Assembly (NCBI RefSeq): GCF_028198165.1
Contig: NZ_CP116339.1
Span: forward strand, 2,673,001-2,737,000
Direction: 5' to 3'
Length of the DNA: 64,000 bases
Source of the DNA: Pseudoxanthomonas sp. JBR18
GTDB lineage: Bacteria; Pseudomonadota; Gammaproteobacteria; Xanthomonadales; Xanthomonadaceae
Shown here: positions 53,272-63,664 of the stretch, piece by piece
Position numbering within the stretch: position 1 is the first letter of the stretch
How the letters are laid out: each line of letters begins with the position of its first letter
Translations under genes and position numbers: made by a program
The notes under the pieces: model-generated
Database searches by the model: none
Seen by the model: the letters and a program-made list of their open reading frames with translations, nothing else
What the model was told of the DNA's origin: nothing

Positions 53272-54903
53272 ATGTCGCAGCAGGCCTATACGTCCGGGCT
53301 GGAGCGGAATCCGGCCAATTTCACCGCCCTGTCGCCGCTGAGTTTCCTGCGCAAGGCGGCGCTGGTGCATCCGCAGCGCATCGCGCTGATCCATGGTGCG
53401 CGGCGCCTGAGCTGGAGCGAGGAAGACGCGCGCTGTCGGCGCCTGGCGTCGGCCTTGCAAGCGTGGGGCATTGGCCAGGGCGACACGGTGGCAGCCATGT
53501 TGCCCAACACACCGGCGATGTTCGAACTGCACTACGGCCCCGCGATGCTGGGCGCGGTGCTCAACACGCTCAATACGCGCCTGGATGCGGCCACGCTGGC
53601 CTTCATGCTCGATCACGCCGAGGCCAAGGTCTTGTTCACCGACCGCGAGTTCTCGCCGGTGATTGAACAGGCGCTCGCGTCGTGCAAGCACCGCCCCCGC
53701 GTGATCGACGTGGACGACGCGGAGGCGATGACCGGCGTGCTGCTCGGCGAGATCGAGTACGAGGCGTTCCTTGCGGCGGGCGATCCCGACTTCGAGATGT
53801 GCCCGCCGCAGGACGAGTGGGAGGCCATCTCGCTCAATTACACCTCCGGGACCACCGGCGATCCCAAGGGCGTGGTCTACCACCATCGTGGGGCGTACTT
53901 GAATGCCATCGCCAACATCATCGACTGGTCGATGCCGCAGCATCCGGTCTACCTGTGGACGCTGCCGATGTTCCACTGCAACGGCTGGTGTTTCCCGTGG
54001 ACGATGGCGGCCGTGGCCGGGACCCAGGTCTGCCTGCGCAGGTTCGATCCAAGGCGCGTGTTCGAACTGATGCGCGAGCACGGCGTCACCCACTTCTGCG
54101 GCGCGCCGATCGTGCACAGCGCCTTGGTCGCCGCGCCGGACGAATGGAAGGCAGGCTTGCGCGGGGTGCAGGCGCAGGTCGCCGGTGCGGCGCCACCGGT
54201 CGCGGTGATCGAGGGCATGGAGCGCATGGGGTTCCACATCACCCATGTCTATGGCCTGACCGAGGTCTACGGCCCGGCGTCCTTGTGCATCCCGCGGCAG
54301 GAATGGGATGCGCTGGAGGTCGGCCAGCGTGCCGAGCGCAACAGCCGACAGGGCGTGGCCTGCCTGCTGCAGGAGGACATGCAGGTGCTTGACCCGGACA
54401 CACTGGCGCCGGTGCCGTGGGACGGGACGACCATCGGCGAGATCATGTATCGCGGCAACCTGACGATGAAGGGCTACCTGAAGAATCCCGATGCCACGCG
54501 GCGGGCCTTCGAAGGGGGCTGGTTCCATACCGGTGACCTGGCCGTGGTCGACCCCGATGGCTACGCCAGGATCCGTGATCGCGCCAAGGATGTGATCATC
54601 TCCGGTGGCGAAAACATTTCCTCGATCGAAGTCGAAGACGCGCTGTGCCGGCATCCGGCCGTCATGGCCGCCGCCGTGGTGGCGCGGCCGGATGAGAAGT
54701 GGGGCGAGACGCCGTGTGCCTTCGTCGAACTCAAGGAAGGCGGCGCGGCGCTGGACGCCGACACGTTACGCGAGCACTGCAGGGTCCATCTGGCGGGGTT
54801 CAAGATGCCTCGCGCCTTTGTCTTCGGCGCCTTGCCACGCACCGCCACCGGCAAGGTGCAGAAGTTCCTCCTGCGCGACCGTGCCAGGGACCTCGACGGC
54901 TGA
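53272..54903 (+). CDS. AMP-forming acyl-CoA ligase (medium/short-chain type)
   Basis: The 543-residue ANL-family enzyme activates a carboxylic acid to acyl-CoA through an acyl-AMP. The ATP loop YTSGTTGDPKG begins at Y190, followed by GAAPPVAVIEGM, the aromatic motif YGLTEVYGP, GWFHTGDLAVVDPDGY and IKDVI-type RDRAKDVIISGGENISSIE; TATGKVQKF carries the conserved lysine. Domain order resembles AlkK or DMSP-lyase-pathway ligases. The substrate is not determined. The start ATG 53272 has GGGAGGG upstream; the earlier reading runs into mdh. Confidence 0.9.
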   Translation: MSQQAYTSGLERNPANFTALSPLSFLRKAALVHPQRIALIHGARRLSWSEEDARCRRLASALQAWGIGQGDTVAAMLPNTPAMFELHYGPAMLGAVLNTLNTRLDAATLAFMLDHAEAKVLFTDREFSPVIEQALASCKHRPRVIDVDDAEAMTGVLLGEIEYEAFLAAGDPDFEMCPPQDEWEAISLNYTSGTTGDPKGVVYHHRGAYLNAIANIIDWSMPQHPVYLWTLPMFHCNGWCFPWTMAAVAGTQVCLRRFDPRRVFELMREHGVTHFCGAPIVHSALVAAPDEWKAGLRGVQAQVAGAAPPVAVIEGMERMGFHITHVYGLTEVYGPASLCIPRQEWDALEVGQRAERNSRQGVACLLQEDMQVLDPDTLAPVPWDGTTIGEIMYRGNLTMKGYLKNPDATRRAFEGGWFHTGDLAVVDPDGYARIRDRAKDVIISGGENISSIEVEDALCRHPAVMAAAVVARPDEKWGETPCAFVELKEGGAALDADTLREHCRVHLAGFKMPRAFVFGALPRTATGKVQKFLLRDRARDLDG

Positions 54904-54932
54904 CACGCGCGGCCGCTTTGCGCCGCAGTGCA

Positions 54933-54979
54933 GCTTCGACCTTTGTCCAAAGGTGCGCCTGGCACCAGGCCTCTATGCT
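54933..54979 (+). promoter_or_regulatory. prpE promoter with GCTTCGACC palindrome
   Basis: GCTTCGACC (54933-54941) overlaps ACCTTTG-TC-CAAAGGT (54939-54954). TATGCT (54974-54979) starts 33 nt after the end of GCTTCGACC, the same offset as at the acyl-CoA ligase, again with GGCGGC following and no -35. Confidence 0.55.
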
Positions 54980-55008
54980 CGGCGGCACCGGTTCTGGGAG
55001 GGACGGTC

Positions 55009-56913
55009 ATGACGTCGTACGAAGCGGTTTACCGTCGTTCCATCGAGGAACCCGAAGCGTTCTGGGGCGAGGAAGCCAAGGCGATCCACTGGCATGTGCC
55101 GCCGCAGAAGGTCCTGGATTATTCGAATCCGCCGTTCCGTAAATGGTTCGTCGGCGGGCAGACCAACCTCTGCTACAACGCGGTGGATCGGCACCTGGAA
55201 ACGCGTGCCGACCAGCTGGCGCTGGTGGCGGTCTCCACCGAAACCGACATCACCCGCGAGATCACCTATCGACAGCTGCATGTCGAGGTCAACGCCTTCG
55301 CTGCGGTCCTGCAGCAGTTGGGCGTGGCGCGCGGCGATCGCGTGGTGGTGTACATGCCGAACATGGCCGAGGCGGTCTTCGCGATGCTGGCCTGCGCCCG
55401 CATCGGTGCCGTGCACTCGGTGGTCTTCGGCGGATTTGCCGCGCATAATCTGGCCCTGCGCATCGACGATGCCAAGCCCAAGCTGCTGATCGCCGCCGAT
55501 GCCGGCATGCGCGGCGGCAAGGTGATTCCCTACAAGCCGATGATCGATGCGGCCTGCGCCGAAGCGCGGTTCGCCCCGCCCAAGGTATTGATCGTTTCGC
55601 GCGATCTGGATCCGGCCGAGCCGAAAGTGCCTGGGCGCGACGAGGACTACGCCACGCTGCGCGCGCAGGTGGGCGATGCGCAGGTGCCGGTGGAATGGCT
55701 GGAATCCAATGAGCCCAGCTATCTGCTCTACACCTCGGGCACCACTGGCAAGCCCAAGGGCGTGCAGCGCGATGTCGGTGGCTACGCGGTGGCCATGGCG
55801 CAGTCGATGCGCACGGTCTTCGACTGCGCGCCGGGGCAGGTGATGTTCTCCACCTCGGACGTGGGCTGGGCGGTTGGGCACTCGTACAACGTGTACGGGC
55901 CGCTGATCGGGGGCTGTACCTCGCTGTTGTACGAAGGCCTGCCCATCCATCCCGATGCGGGCATCTGGTGGGCGCTGTGTGAGCAGTACGGCGTGCGCAC
56001 GATGTTCTCCTCGCCGACGGCGATCCGCGTGCTGAAGAAGCACGACATCGACTTCATCCGCCGCCACGACCTGTCCGAACTCAAGTACCTGTTCCTCGCC
56101 GGTGAGCCGCTGGACGAGCCCACCGCGCACTGGATCAACGATGCGCTGCGCAAGCCGGTGATCGACAACTACTGGCAGACCGAGACCGGCTGGCCGGCGC
56201 TGTGCGTGCTGCCGGGCGTGGACATGAAGCCGGTGCGCTTCGGTTCGCCGGGCTTCCCGAACCTCGGCTACCGGATGAAGGTCATCGACGAGGCGTCCGG
56301 TGAGGAAGTCGCGCCCAACCAGAAGGGCGTGCTGGTGATCGAGCCGCCGCTGCCGCCGGGTTGCATGAGCACGATCTGGAACGACGACCAGCGGTTCCTC
56401 GACAGCTACTTCAGCCATTTCAAGGAGCTGCTCTACAGCTCGCTGGACTGGGCCATCCGCGATGAGGACGGCTACACCTTCATCCTTGGGCGCACCGACG
56501 ATGTCATCAACGTGGCCGGCCATCGCCTGGGCACGCGGGAGATCGAGGAGTCGGTGTCCGGCTTCGGCGCGGTGGCCGAGGCGGCCGTGGTCGGTGTCGC
56601 CGATGAGGTCAAAGGCCAGGTGCCGATCGTGTTCGCCACCCTGCGCCAGGCCACCGATGAAACCGCCGCGCGCAACAGCGCTGCCGATGGCATGCGCAGG
56701 ATCGTGGAAACGGACCTGGGCGCGGTGGCGCGCCCGGCGCGGGTCTACATCGTCGGCGCCCTGCCCAAGACCCGCTCGGGCAAGCTGCTGCGGCGCTCCA
56801 TCCAGGCCCTGGCTCAGGGCGACGATCCGGGCGACCTGTCCACCCTGGATGATCCCAACGCGCTGGACGAGGTGCGTCGTGCGCTGGATCGCGGCCCCGA
56901 CGCCGGGGCCTGA
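55009..56913 (+). CDS. prpE: Propionyl-CoA synthetase
   Basis: The 634-residue AMP-forming synthetase converts propionate to propionyl-CoA for the methylcitrate cycle. It shows YTSGTTGKPKGVQRDVGG, the phosphate-binding STSDVGWAVGHSYNVYGP, YWQTETGWP, the C-domain GRTDDVINVAGHRLGTREIE, and LPKTRSGKLLRRS with the lysine K592 that is acetylation-controlled in relatives. PrpE, not Acs, is favoured by RDVGGYAVAM and proximity to prpBC. The start ATG 55009 has GGGAGGGACGGTC before it; the upstream reading enters the promoter. Confidence 0.93.
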   Translation: MTSYEAVYRRSIEEPEAFWGEEAKAIHWHVPPQKVLDYSNPPFRKWFVGGQTNLCYNAVDRHLETRADQLALVAVSTETDITREITYRQLHVEVNAFAAVLQQLGVARGDRVVVYMPNMAEAVFAMLACARIGAVHSVVFGGFAAHNLALRIDDAKPKLLIAADAGMRGGKVIPYKPMIDAACAEARFAPPKVLIVSRDLDPAEPKVPGRDEDYATLRAQVGDAQVPVEWLESNEPSYLLYTSGTTGKPKGVQRDVGGYAVAMAQSMRTVFDCAPGQVMFSTSDVGWAVGHSYNVYGPLIGGCTSLLYEGLPIHPDAGIWWALCEQYGVRTMFSSPTAIRVLKKHDIDFIRRHDLSELKYLFLAGEPLDEPTAHWINDALRKPVIDNYWQTETGWPALCVLPGVDMKPVRFGSPGFPNLGYRMKVIDEASGEEVAPNQKGVLVIEPPLPPGCMSTIWNDDQRFLDSYFSHFKELLYSSLDWAIRDEDGYTFILGRTDDVINVAGHRLGTREIEESVSGFGAVAEAAVVGVADEVKGQVPIVFATLRQATDETAARNSAADGMRRIVETDLGAVARPARVYIVGALPKTRSGKLLRRSIQALAQGDDPGDLSTLDDPNALDEVRRALDRGPDAGA

Positions 56914-56934
56914 AAGCTCGCTGGTGATCTGTCG

Positions 56935-56950
56935 TGCACCCGTTGGTGCA
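56935..56950. terminator. Hairpin between convergent prpE and the HTH-citrate synthase
   Basis: TGCACC (56935-56940) pairs with GGTGCA (56945-56950) around CGTT. It lies in the 64-nt gap between two convergent stops. It is a weak candidate for a shared terminator. Confidence 0.4.
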
Positions 56951-56977
56951 GCGGGGCCCATGTGCGGTGGCGGACGC

Positions 56978-58180
56978 TCAGTCCGCCGGTGCGGCCGCCG
57001 GCGGCAATCCGGTGTACTGCGCGCGTGGGCGGATCAACTTGCCCAGCGTCTGCTGTTCCAGTGCATGGGCCAACCACCCGGCCAGGCGGCCGCTGGCGAA
57101 GGTGACCAGCGCCGGCGTGGCGGGAAGCTCGAAGGCGTAACACAGCGTGGCCAGCATCAGGTCCACGTTGGGGCGCAGCCCGCTGACGTCCTCGGCGCAG
57201 GCGATCACCCGTTCGACCTCGCGCATGCGCGGGGTGTCGCCCACCGCAAGGCGCAGCATCGCCAGCAGTTCGGCGGCGCGTGGGTCGCCATGCGGATACA
57301 GCGCATGGCCGAACCCGGGCACGTCGTCGCCACGGTTCCAGCGGGTGGCCAGCGCATCGGGGCCGGCTTCCAGCACGGCATAGGCCCGCGCGGTCGCGCC
57401 GCCGTGACGCGGTCCGGACAACGCGGCCAGGCCGGTGCAGACCGTGGCATGCAACGGTGCCCCGGTGGAGGCGACCACGCGCGCGGCGAAGGCCGAGACG
57501 TTCAGTTCGTGATCGGCGCACAGCACCAGCGCCGCGCGCACCAGCTCGGCGAAGGCGGCGCTACCAGGCACCCAGTGGCCGGCCAGCTGTGCGTGGACCG
57601 GCGTGGCGTCGGGTGGGCGGGCGACCAACAGCGCCGCGTTCTGGCGCAGGAGCAGGGCGGCGGCCTCGTGCCGGACCGGCATGGCGAGGTTGAACGAGCC
57701 GCGCGTCTCCAGCGCCAGCAGGGGGATGCAGGCCAATGTGCGCTCCAGTGGCGGCAGTGCGTCGTCCAGGGCCACCCGGGTGATGGTGTCCGGCCACGGC
57801 GCAGGCGTGCTGGCGAACGGGTCCTGCACGCCGCAGTCCCACAGCAGGCGCGCGGTGTCCTCCAGCGTGGCGCCGTCGCGCACCGCCGCGACCGCCGAAC
57901 GGCCGCGGTAATACGGACCATCGGGCTGGATCAGCGATATCCGGGTCTCCAGCACGGGCAGGCCGCGGTCCAGGCTCTGCGCGGCTCCGCGTGCCGCCCC
58001 GCGCCCGGCGCGCTTGTTCTGCGCCAGCCGTTCGACCTGGGCGCGTCGATACATGCGGCTGCGGTGGTCCGCGCCAGGGCGCGACTCCAGCAGGCCACGG
58101 CTGACATAGGCGTAGAGCGTCGCCGGGCTGATGCCCAGCAGGGCACAGGCCTGCCGGGCGGAAATCAGGTCGTGAGGCAT
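56978..58180 (-). CDS. Citrate-synthase-family protein with N-terminal helix-turn-helix (putative regulator)
   Basis: 400 residues. Residues 4-52 (LISARQACALLGISPATLYAYVSRGLL...MYRRAQVERL) form a MerR/excisionase-type helix-turn-helix. From about residue 75 a small citrate-synthase fold follows. The usual catalytic residues are kept: H259 in GPRHGGA, H292 in GFGHALYPHGDPRA, D340 in RPNVDL, and DHELN at 223-227. So it may bind oxaloacetate or acyl-CoA while binding DNA. It is divergent from prpB across a 114-nt gap holding TTGATC palindromes. Role inferred: metabolite-responsive regulator of prpBC. It could instead be a working synthase with a DNA-binding side arm. Confidence 0.85.
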   Translation of the reverse strand: MPHDLISARQACALLGISPATLYAYVSRGLLESRPGADHRSRMYRRAQVERLAQNKRAGRGAARGAAQSLDRGLPVLETRISLIQPDGPYYRGRSAVAAVRDGATLEDTARLLWDCGVQDPFASTPAPWPDTITRVALDDALPPLERTLACIPLLALETRGSFNLAMPVRHEAAALLLRQNAALLVARPPDATPVHAQLAGHWVPGSAAFAELVRAALVLCADHELNVSAFAARVVASTGAPLHATVCTGLAALSGPRHGGATARAYAVLEAGPDALATRWNRGDDVPGFGHALYPHGDPRAAELLAMLRLAVGDTPRMREVERVIACAEDVSGLRPNVDLMLATLCYAFELPATPALVTFASGRLAGWLAHALEQQTLGKLIRPRAQYTGLPPAAAPAD

Positions 58181-58185
58181 GATCT

Positions 58186-58214
58186 ATTGATTTGATCGAT
58201 CAAGATTGATCAAT
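58186..58214. promoter_or_regulatory. TTGATC palindromes between the HTH-citrate synthase and prpB
   Basis: ATTGAT (58186-58191), the perfect 12-bp palindrome TTGATCGATCAA (58192-58203) and the perfect 10-bp palindrome ATTGATCAAT (58205-58214) stand side by side, AT-rich in a GC-rich genome, 6-34 nt upstream of the HTH gene start and 81 nt or more before prpB. They are candidate operators for a dimeric HTH protein. Confidence 0.65.
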
Positions 58215-58246
58215 GCTTCGCAGGGTGCCAGATTGCGCCTCGTCCT

Positions 58247-58273
58247 GCGAGCGACCGTCCGGGTCGGGCTCGC
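58247..58273 (+). other. prpB leader hairpin
   Basis: GCGAGC-GACC (58247-58256) pairs with GGTC (58262-58265) and GCTCGC (58268-58273), with a two-base bulge. It ends 9 nt before the AAGGAG ribosome site of prpB, so it might influence translation. Confidence 0.4.
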
Positions 58274-58294
58274 TTATTGATAAGGAGTGATGTC

Positions 58295-59185
58295 ATGGCC
58301 TCCCCAAGTGCCGGCGCCCGCTTCCGTGCCGCCCTGGCCGCCGAGTCCCCGCTGCAGGTGATCGGTGCGATCAACGCCAACCATGCGCTGCTGGCCCAGC
58401 GCGCCGGCTACAAGGCGATCTACCTGTCCGGCGGCGGCGTGGCGGCAGGTTCGCTGGGCATGCCGGATCTGGGCATCAACACGCTCGAAGACGTCCTCAT
58501 CGACACCCGTCGCATCACCGATGTCTGCGATCTGCCGCTGATGGTGGATATCGACACCGGCTTCGGCGCCAGCGCGTTCAACATCGAGCGCACGGTCAAG
58601 TCGTTGATCAAGGCCGGCGCGGCGGCCTGCCACCTTGAGGATCAGGTCGGCGCCAAGCGCTGCGGCCATCGTCCAGGCAAGGAGATCGTGTCCCAGGGCG
58701 AGATGGTCGATCGCATCAAGGCCGCCGCCGATGCGAAGACCGATCCGGACTTCTTCCTGATCGCGCGCACCGACGCGATCCAGGTCGAGGGCGTGGACAA
58801 GGCGATCGAGCGCGCCATCGCCTGCGTGGAGGCTGGCGCCGATGGCATCTTTGCCGAAGCCTCCTACGACCTGGACACCTACCAGCGCTTCGTCGAGGCG
58901 GTGAAGGTGCCCGTGCTGGCCAACATCACCGAATTCGGCGCCACCCCGCTGTTCACCCGCGAGGAACTTGCCAGCGTCGGGGTGGCGATCCAGCTATATC
59001 CGCTGTCCGCGTTCCGCGCCATGAACAAGGCTGCAGAACACGTCTACGAAACCATCCGCCGTGACGGTCACCAGAAGGCGGTGGTCGACACGATGCAGAC
59101 GCGTGAGGAGCTCTACGAGCGCATCGGCTATCACGCGTTCGAAAACAAGCTCAATGCACTGTTCTCCAAGAGCAAGGTGGGCTGA
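58295..59185 (+). CDS. prpB: Methylisocitrate lyase
   Basis: The 296-residue PEP-mutase/isocitrate-lyase-superfamily enzyme splits 2-methylisocitrate into pyruvate and succinate, the last step of the methylcitrate cycle. The active-site cysteine is C123 in the KRCGH signature; MVDIDTGFG and HLEDQ bind Mg. ATG 58295 has AAGGAGTGATGTC upstream; an in-frame ATC-based extension to 58277 is unlikely. prpC follows after 77 nt. Confidence 0.97.
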   Translation: MASPSAGARFRAALAAESPLQVIGAINANHALLAQRAGYKAIYLSGGGVAAGSLGMPDLGINTLEDVLIDTRRITDVCDLPLMVDIDTGFGASAFNIERTVKSLIKAGAAACHLEDQVGAKRCGHRPGKEIVSQGEMVDRIKAAADAKTDPDFFLIARTDAIQVEGVDKAIERAIACVEAGADGIFAEASYDLDTYQRFVEAVKVPVLANITEFGATPLFTREELASVGVAIQLYPLSAFRAMNKAAEHVYETIRRDGHQKAVVDTMQTREELYERIGYHAFENKLNALFSKSKVG

Positions 59186-59262
59186 GCCCCACGCTTGAGC
59201 AATCCGCGACGCGCGGCCCTGCGGCGCATCGCATCCAAAGGCATGCAAGAGGAGCGAGCGCC

Positions 59263-60417
59263 ATGAGCGAAACCACCACACCCGGCTTCAAGCCCAAGAA
59301 GTCAGTCGCCCTGTCGGGCACGCCGGCAGGCAATACCGCGCTGTGCACCGTCGGCCGCACCGGCAACGACCTGCATTACCGCGGCTACGACATTCTGGAC
59401 CTGGCCACGACCAGCGAGTTCGAGGAGATCGCCTACCTGCTGGTGCACGGCAAGCTGCCGACCGCCGCCGAACTGCGCGGCTACAAGGCCAAGCTCAAAT
59501 CGCTGCGCGGCATCCCGGCGGCGGTAAAGGCGGCGCTGGAAGAGCTGCCGCCCTCGGCGCATCCCATGGACGTGATGCGTACCGGCGTGTCCGTGCTGGG
59601 CTGCGTCTCGCCGGAGAAGGACGACCACAACCATCCCGGCGCGCGCGACATCGCCGACAAGCTGATGGCCTGTTTGGGCTCGATGCTGCTGTACTGGTAT
59701 CACTGGAGCCACAACGGCCGCGCGATCGATGTGGAAACCGACGATGACTCCATCGGCGGCCACTTCCTGCATCTGCTGCACGGCGAGAAGCCGCAGGATT
59801 CCTGGGTCAAGGCGATGCACACCTCGCTGATCCTGTATGCCGAGCACGAGTTCAATGCCTCGACCTTCACCTGTCGCGTCATCGCCGGGACCGGCAGCGA
59901 CATGTACAGCGCGATCGCCGGCGGTATCGGCGCCTTGCGCGGGCCCAAGCACGGCGGCGCCAACGAGGTGGCCTTCGAAGTGCAGAAGCGCTATGACACG
60001 CCCGACGAGGCCGAGGCCGACATCAAGGCACGCGTGGAGCGTAAGGAAGTGGTCATCGGCTTCGGCCATCCGGTGTACACGGTCAGCGATCCGCGCAACA
60101 AGGTGATCAAGCAGGTCGCCCGTGAGCTGTCCGAGGAGGCGGCGAGCACCAAGATGTACGACATCGCCGGGCGCCTGGAGTCGGTGATGTGGGACATCAA
60201 GAAGATGTTCCCCAACCTGGACTGGTTCAGCGCGGTGAGCTACCACATGATGGGCGTGCCCACGGCAATGTTCACACCGCTGTTCGTGATCGCGCGCACC
60301 GCGGGCTGGAGCGCGCATGTGATCGAGCAGCGTATCGACGGCAAGATCATCCGTCCCAGCGCGAACTACATCGGGCCAGAGGATCTGGAGTTCATTCCAT
60401 TAAAAAAACGTATCTGA
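59263..60417 (+). CDS. prpC: 2-Methylcitrate synthase
   Basis: The 384-residue enzyme condenses propionyl-CoA with oxaloacetate. Catalytic residues: H230 in [10 protein letters not shown]269 in [16 protein letters not shown]320 in [25 protein letters not shown] and [11 protein letters not shown] at the N-terminus are typical of PrpC. It lies beside prpB in one operon. acnD/prpD and prpF, which usually follow in xanthomonads, are not in this window. A 13-bp terminator ends the operon. Confidence 0.96.
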   Translation: MSETTTPGFKPKKSVALSGTPAGNTALCTVGRTGNDLHYRGYDILDLATTSEFEEIAYLLVHGKLPTAAELRGYKAKLKSLRGIPAAVKAALEELPPSAHPMDVMRTGVSVLGCVSPEKDDHNHPGARDIADKLMACLGSMLLYWYHWSHNGRAIDVETDDDSIGGHFLHLLHGEKPQDSWVKAMHTSLILYAEHEFNASTFTCRVIAGTGSDMYSAIAGGIGALRGPKHGGANEVAFEVQKRYDTPDEAEADIKARVERKEVVIGFGHPVYTVSDPRNKVIKQVARELSEEAASTKMYDIAGRLESVMWDIKKMFPNLDWFSAVSYHMMGVPTAMFTPLFVIARTAGWSAHVIEQRIDGKIIRPSANYIGPEDLEFIPLKKRI

Positions 60418-60447
60418 GACGCTGCAGCTAGGCGCGTTTTGGGTCAA

Positions 60448-60477
60448 GAGAAAGGCCGGCGATCGCCGGCCTTTCTC
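60448..60477. terminator. 13-bp bidirectional terminator after prpC
   Basis: GAGAAAGGCCGGC (60448-60460) pairs perfectly with GCCGGCCTTTCTC (60465-60477) around GATC. It has an A-rich left edge and T-rich right edge, and lies between convergent prpC and the SleB-type gene. Confidence 0.85.
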
Positions 60478-60499
60478 ATGCGCGTGATACGCGCCTGGG

Positions 60500-60955
60500 T
60501 CAGGAGCGGGGCTTGAGCGATTGCACGCGATAGAACGTGTGGTCGCCGATGGTCGCTACCGTGTAGGAGTTGCTCCAGGTCGGGTTGGCGATCGCGTGCG
60601 CCGCGAAGTGGCTGGCGCCGGGGACGATCTCGCGCCGGGTGCCGCGCGGCAATGCCCAGTTGCGCTCCGAGTCCAGCGCCACTCGAACCGAGCTGGCCCA
60701 CGCGCCATTGTTCCGCAGGCGGGTGGAGGCCGGCACGATGCCCGGCGCGAACTGATGCCGGGCGGTGACCACATCGCACAGCGAGTCGCCCCACAGGCCG
60801 CTGTCGCGGCGCCGCAGCGCGACCTCTGCAACCGCTTCCTGCCCGCGCAGGCTCTGGTCGCGGGCTTCCAGGTAAACCGTCGTCGACAGGCACAGCGAGT
60901 CGGCGGCTGGCTGCGGCAACACGTGCGACAGCCAGAGAATCCAGGCCAGTTTCAT
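60500..60955 (-). CDS. SleB-type cell-wall hydrolase, probably exported
   Basis: The 151-residue protein has a short signal-like N-terminus (MKLAWILWLSHVLPQPAADS), then the Hydrolase_2/SleB fold: TVYLEARDQSLRGQEAVAEVALRR with the catalytic glutamate E30, and the C-terminal GASHFAAHAIANPTW...TIGDHTFYRV. Family members cleave peptidoglycan (muramidase-like). Two cysteines, C22 and C60, could form a disulfide. ATG 60955 has AAGGAGTTCG directly upstream, which decides it over the longer reading to 61081. Role beyond wall turnover unknown. Confidence 0.86.
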   Translation of the reverse strand: MKLAWILWLSHVLPQPAADSLCLSTTVYLEARDQSLRGQEAVAEVALRRRDSGLWGDSLCDVVTARHQFAPGIVPASTRLRNNGAWASSVRVALDSERNWALPRGTRREIVPGASHFAAHAIANPTWSNSYTVATIGDHTFYRVQSLKPRS

Positions 60956-61258
60956 CGAACTCCTTGCTCCGTTTGGCCACATCGGGGCTGTCGTCCCGGT
61001 ACACCAGGGAAGACGGCTGACGACATGGTTGGGCGTCATGGGGAGGCAGCCGTCTCGCGGGCTGCCCGGTGCCGGTCGCACTGGGGATCAGTGCAAAGAC
61101 CGGACAAACCCGCCTGAACTGGGCGGCGGGTCGAAAAAGTTGGCGCACGGTAAGGGGCGAATTCGAAACCTCACCTGAACATGGCGGCTTGCATTCACCC
61201 CCCGATTCAGGGTCATGGCGCGCCGTTTTCGACGTGGGGAACGCCTCTCGAAGCCTGC
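60956..61258. other. 303-bp gap upstream of the SleB-type gene
   Basis: No convincing gene; readings here have atypical composition. A 7-bp hairpin GGCAGCC-GTCTCGCG-GGCTGCC occupies 61045-61066. fadH ends at 61259 on the same strand, so this gap is the likely promoter region of the hydrolase gene plus the fadH 3' end. Confidence 0.5.
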
Positions 61259-63664
<2,406 letters not shown>

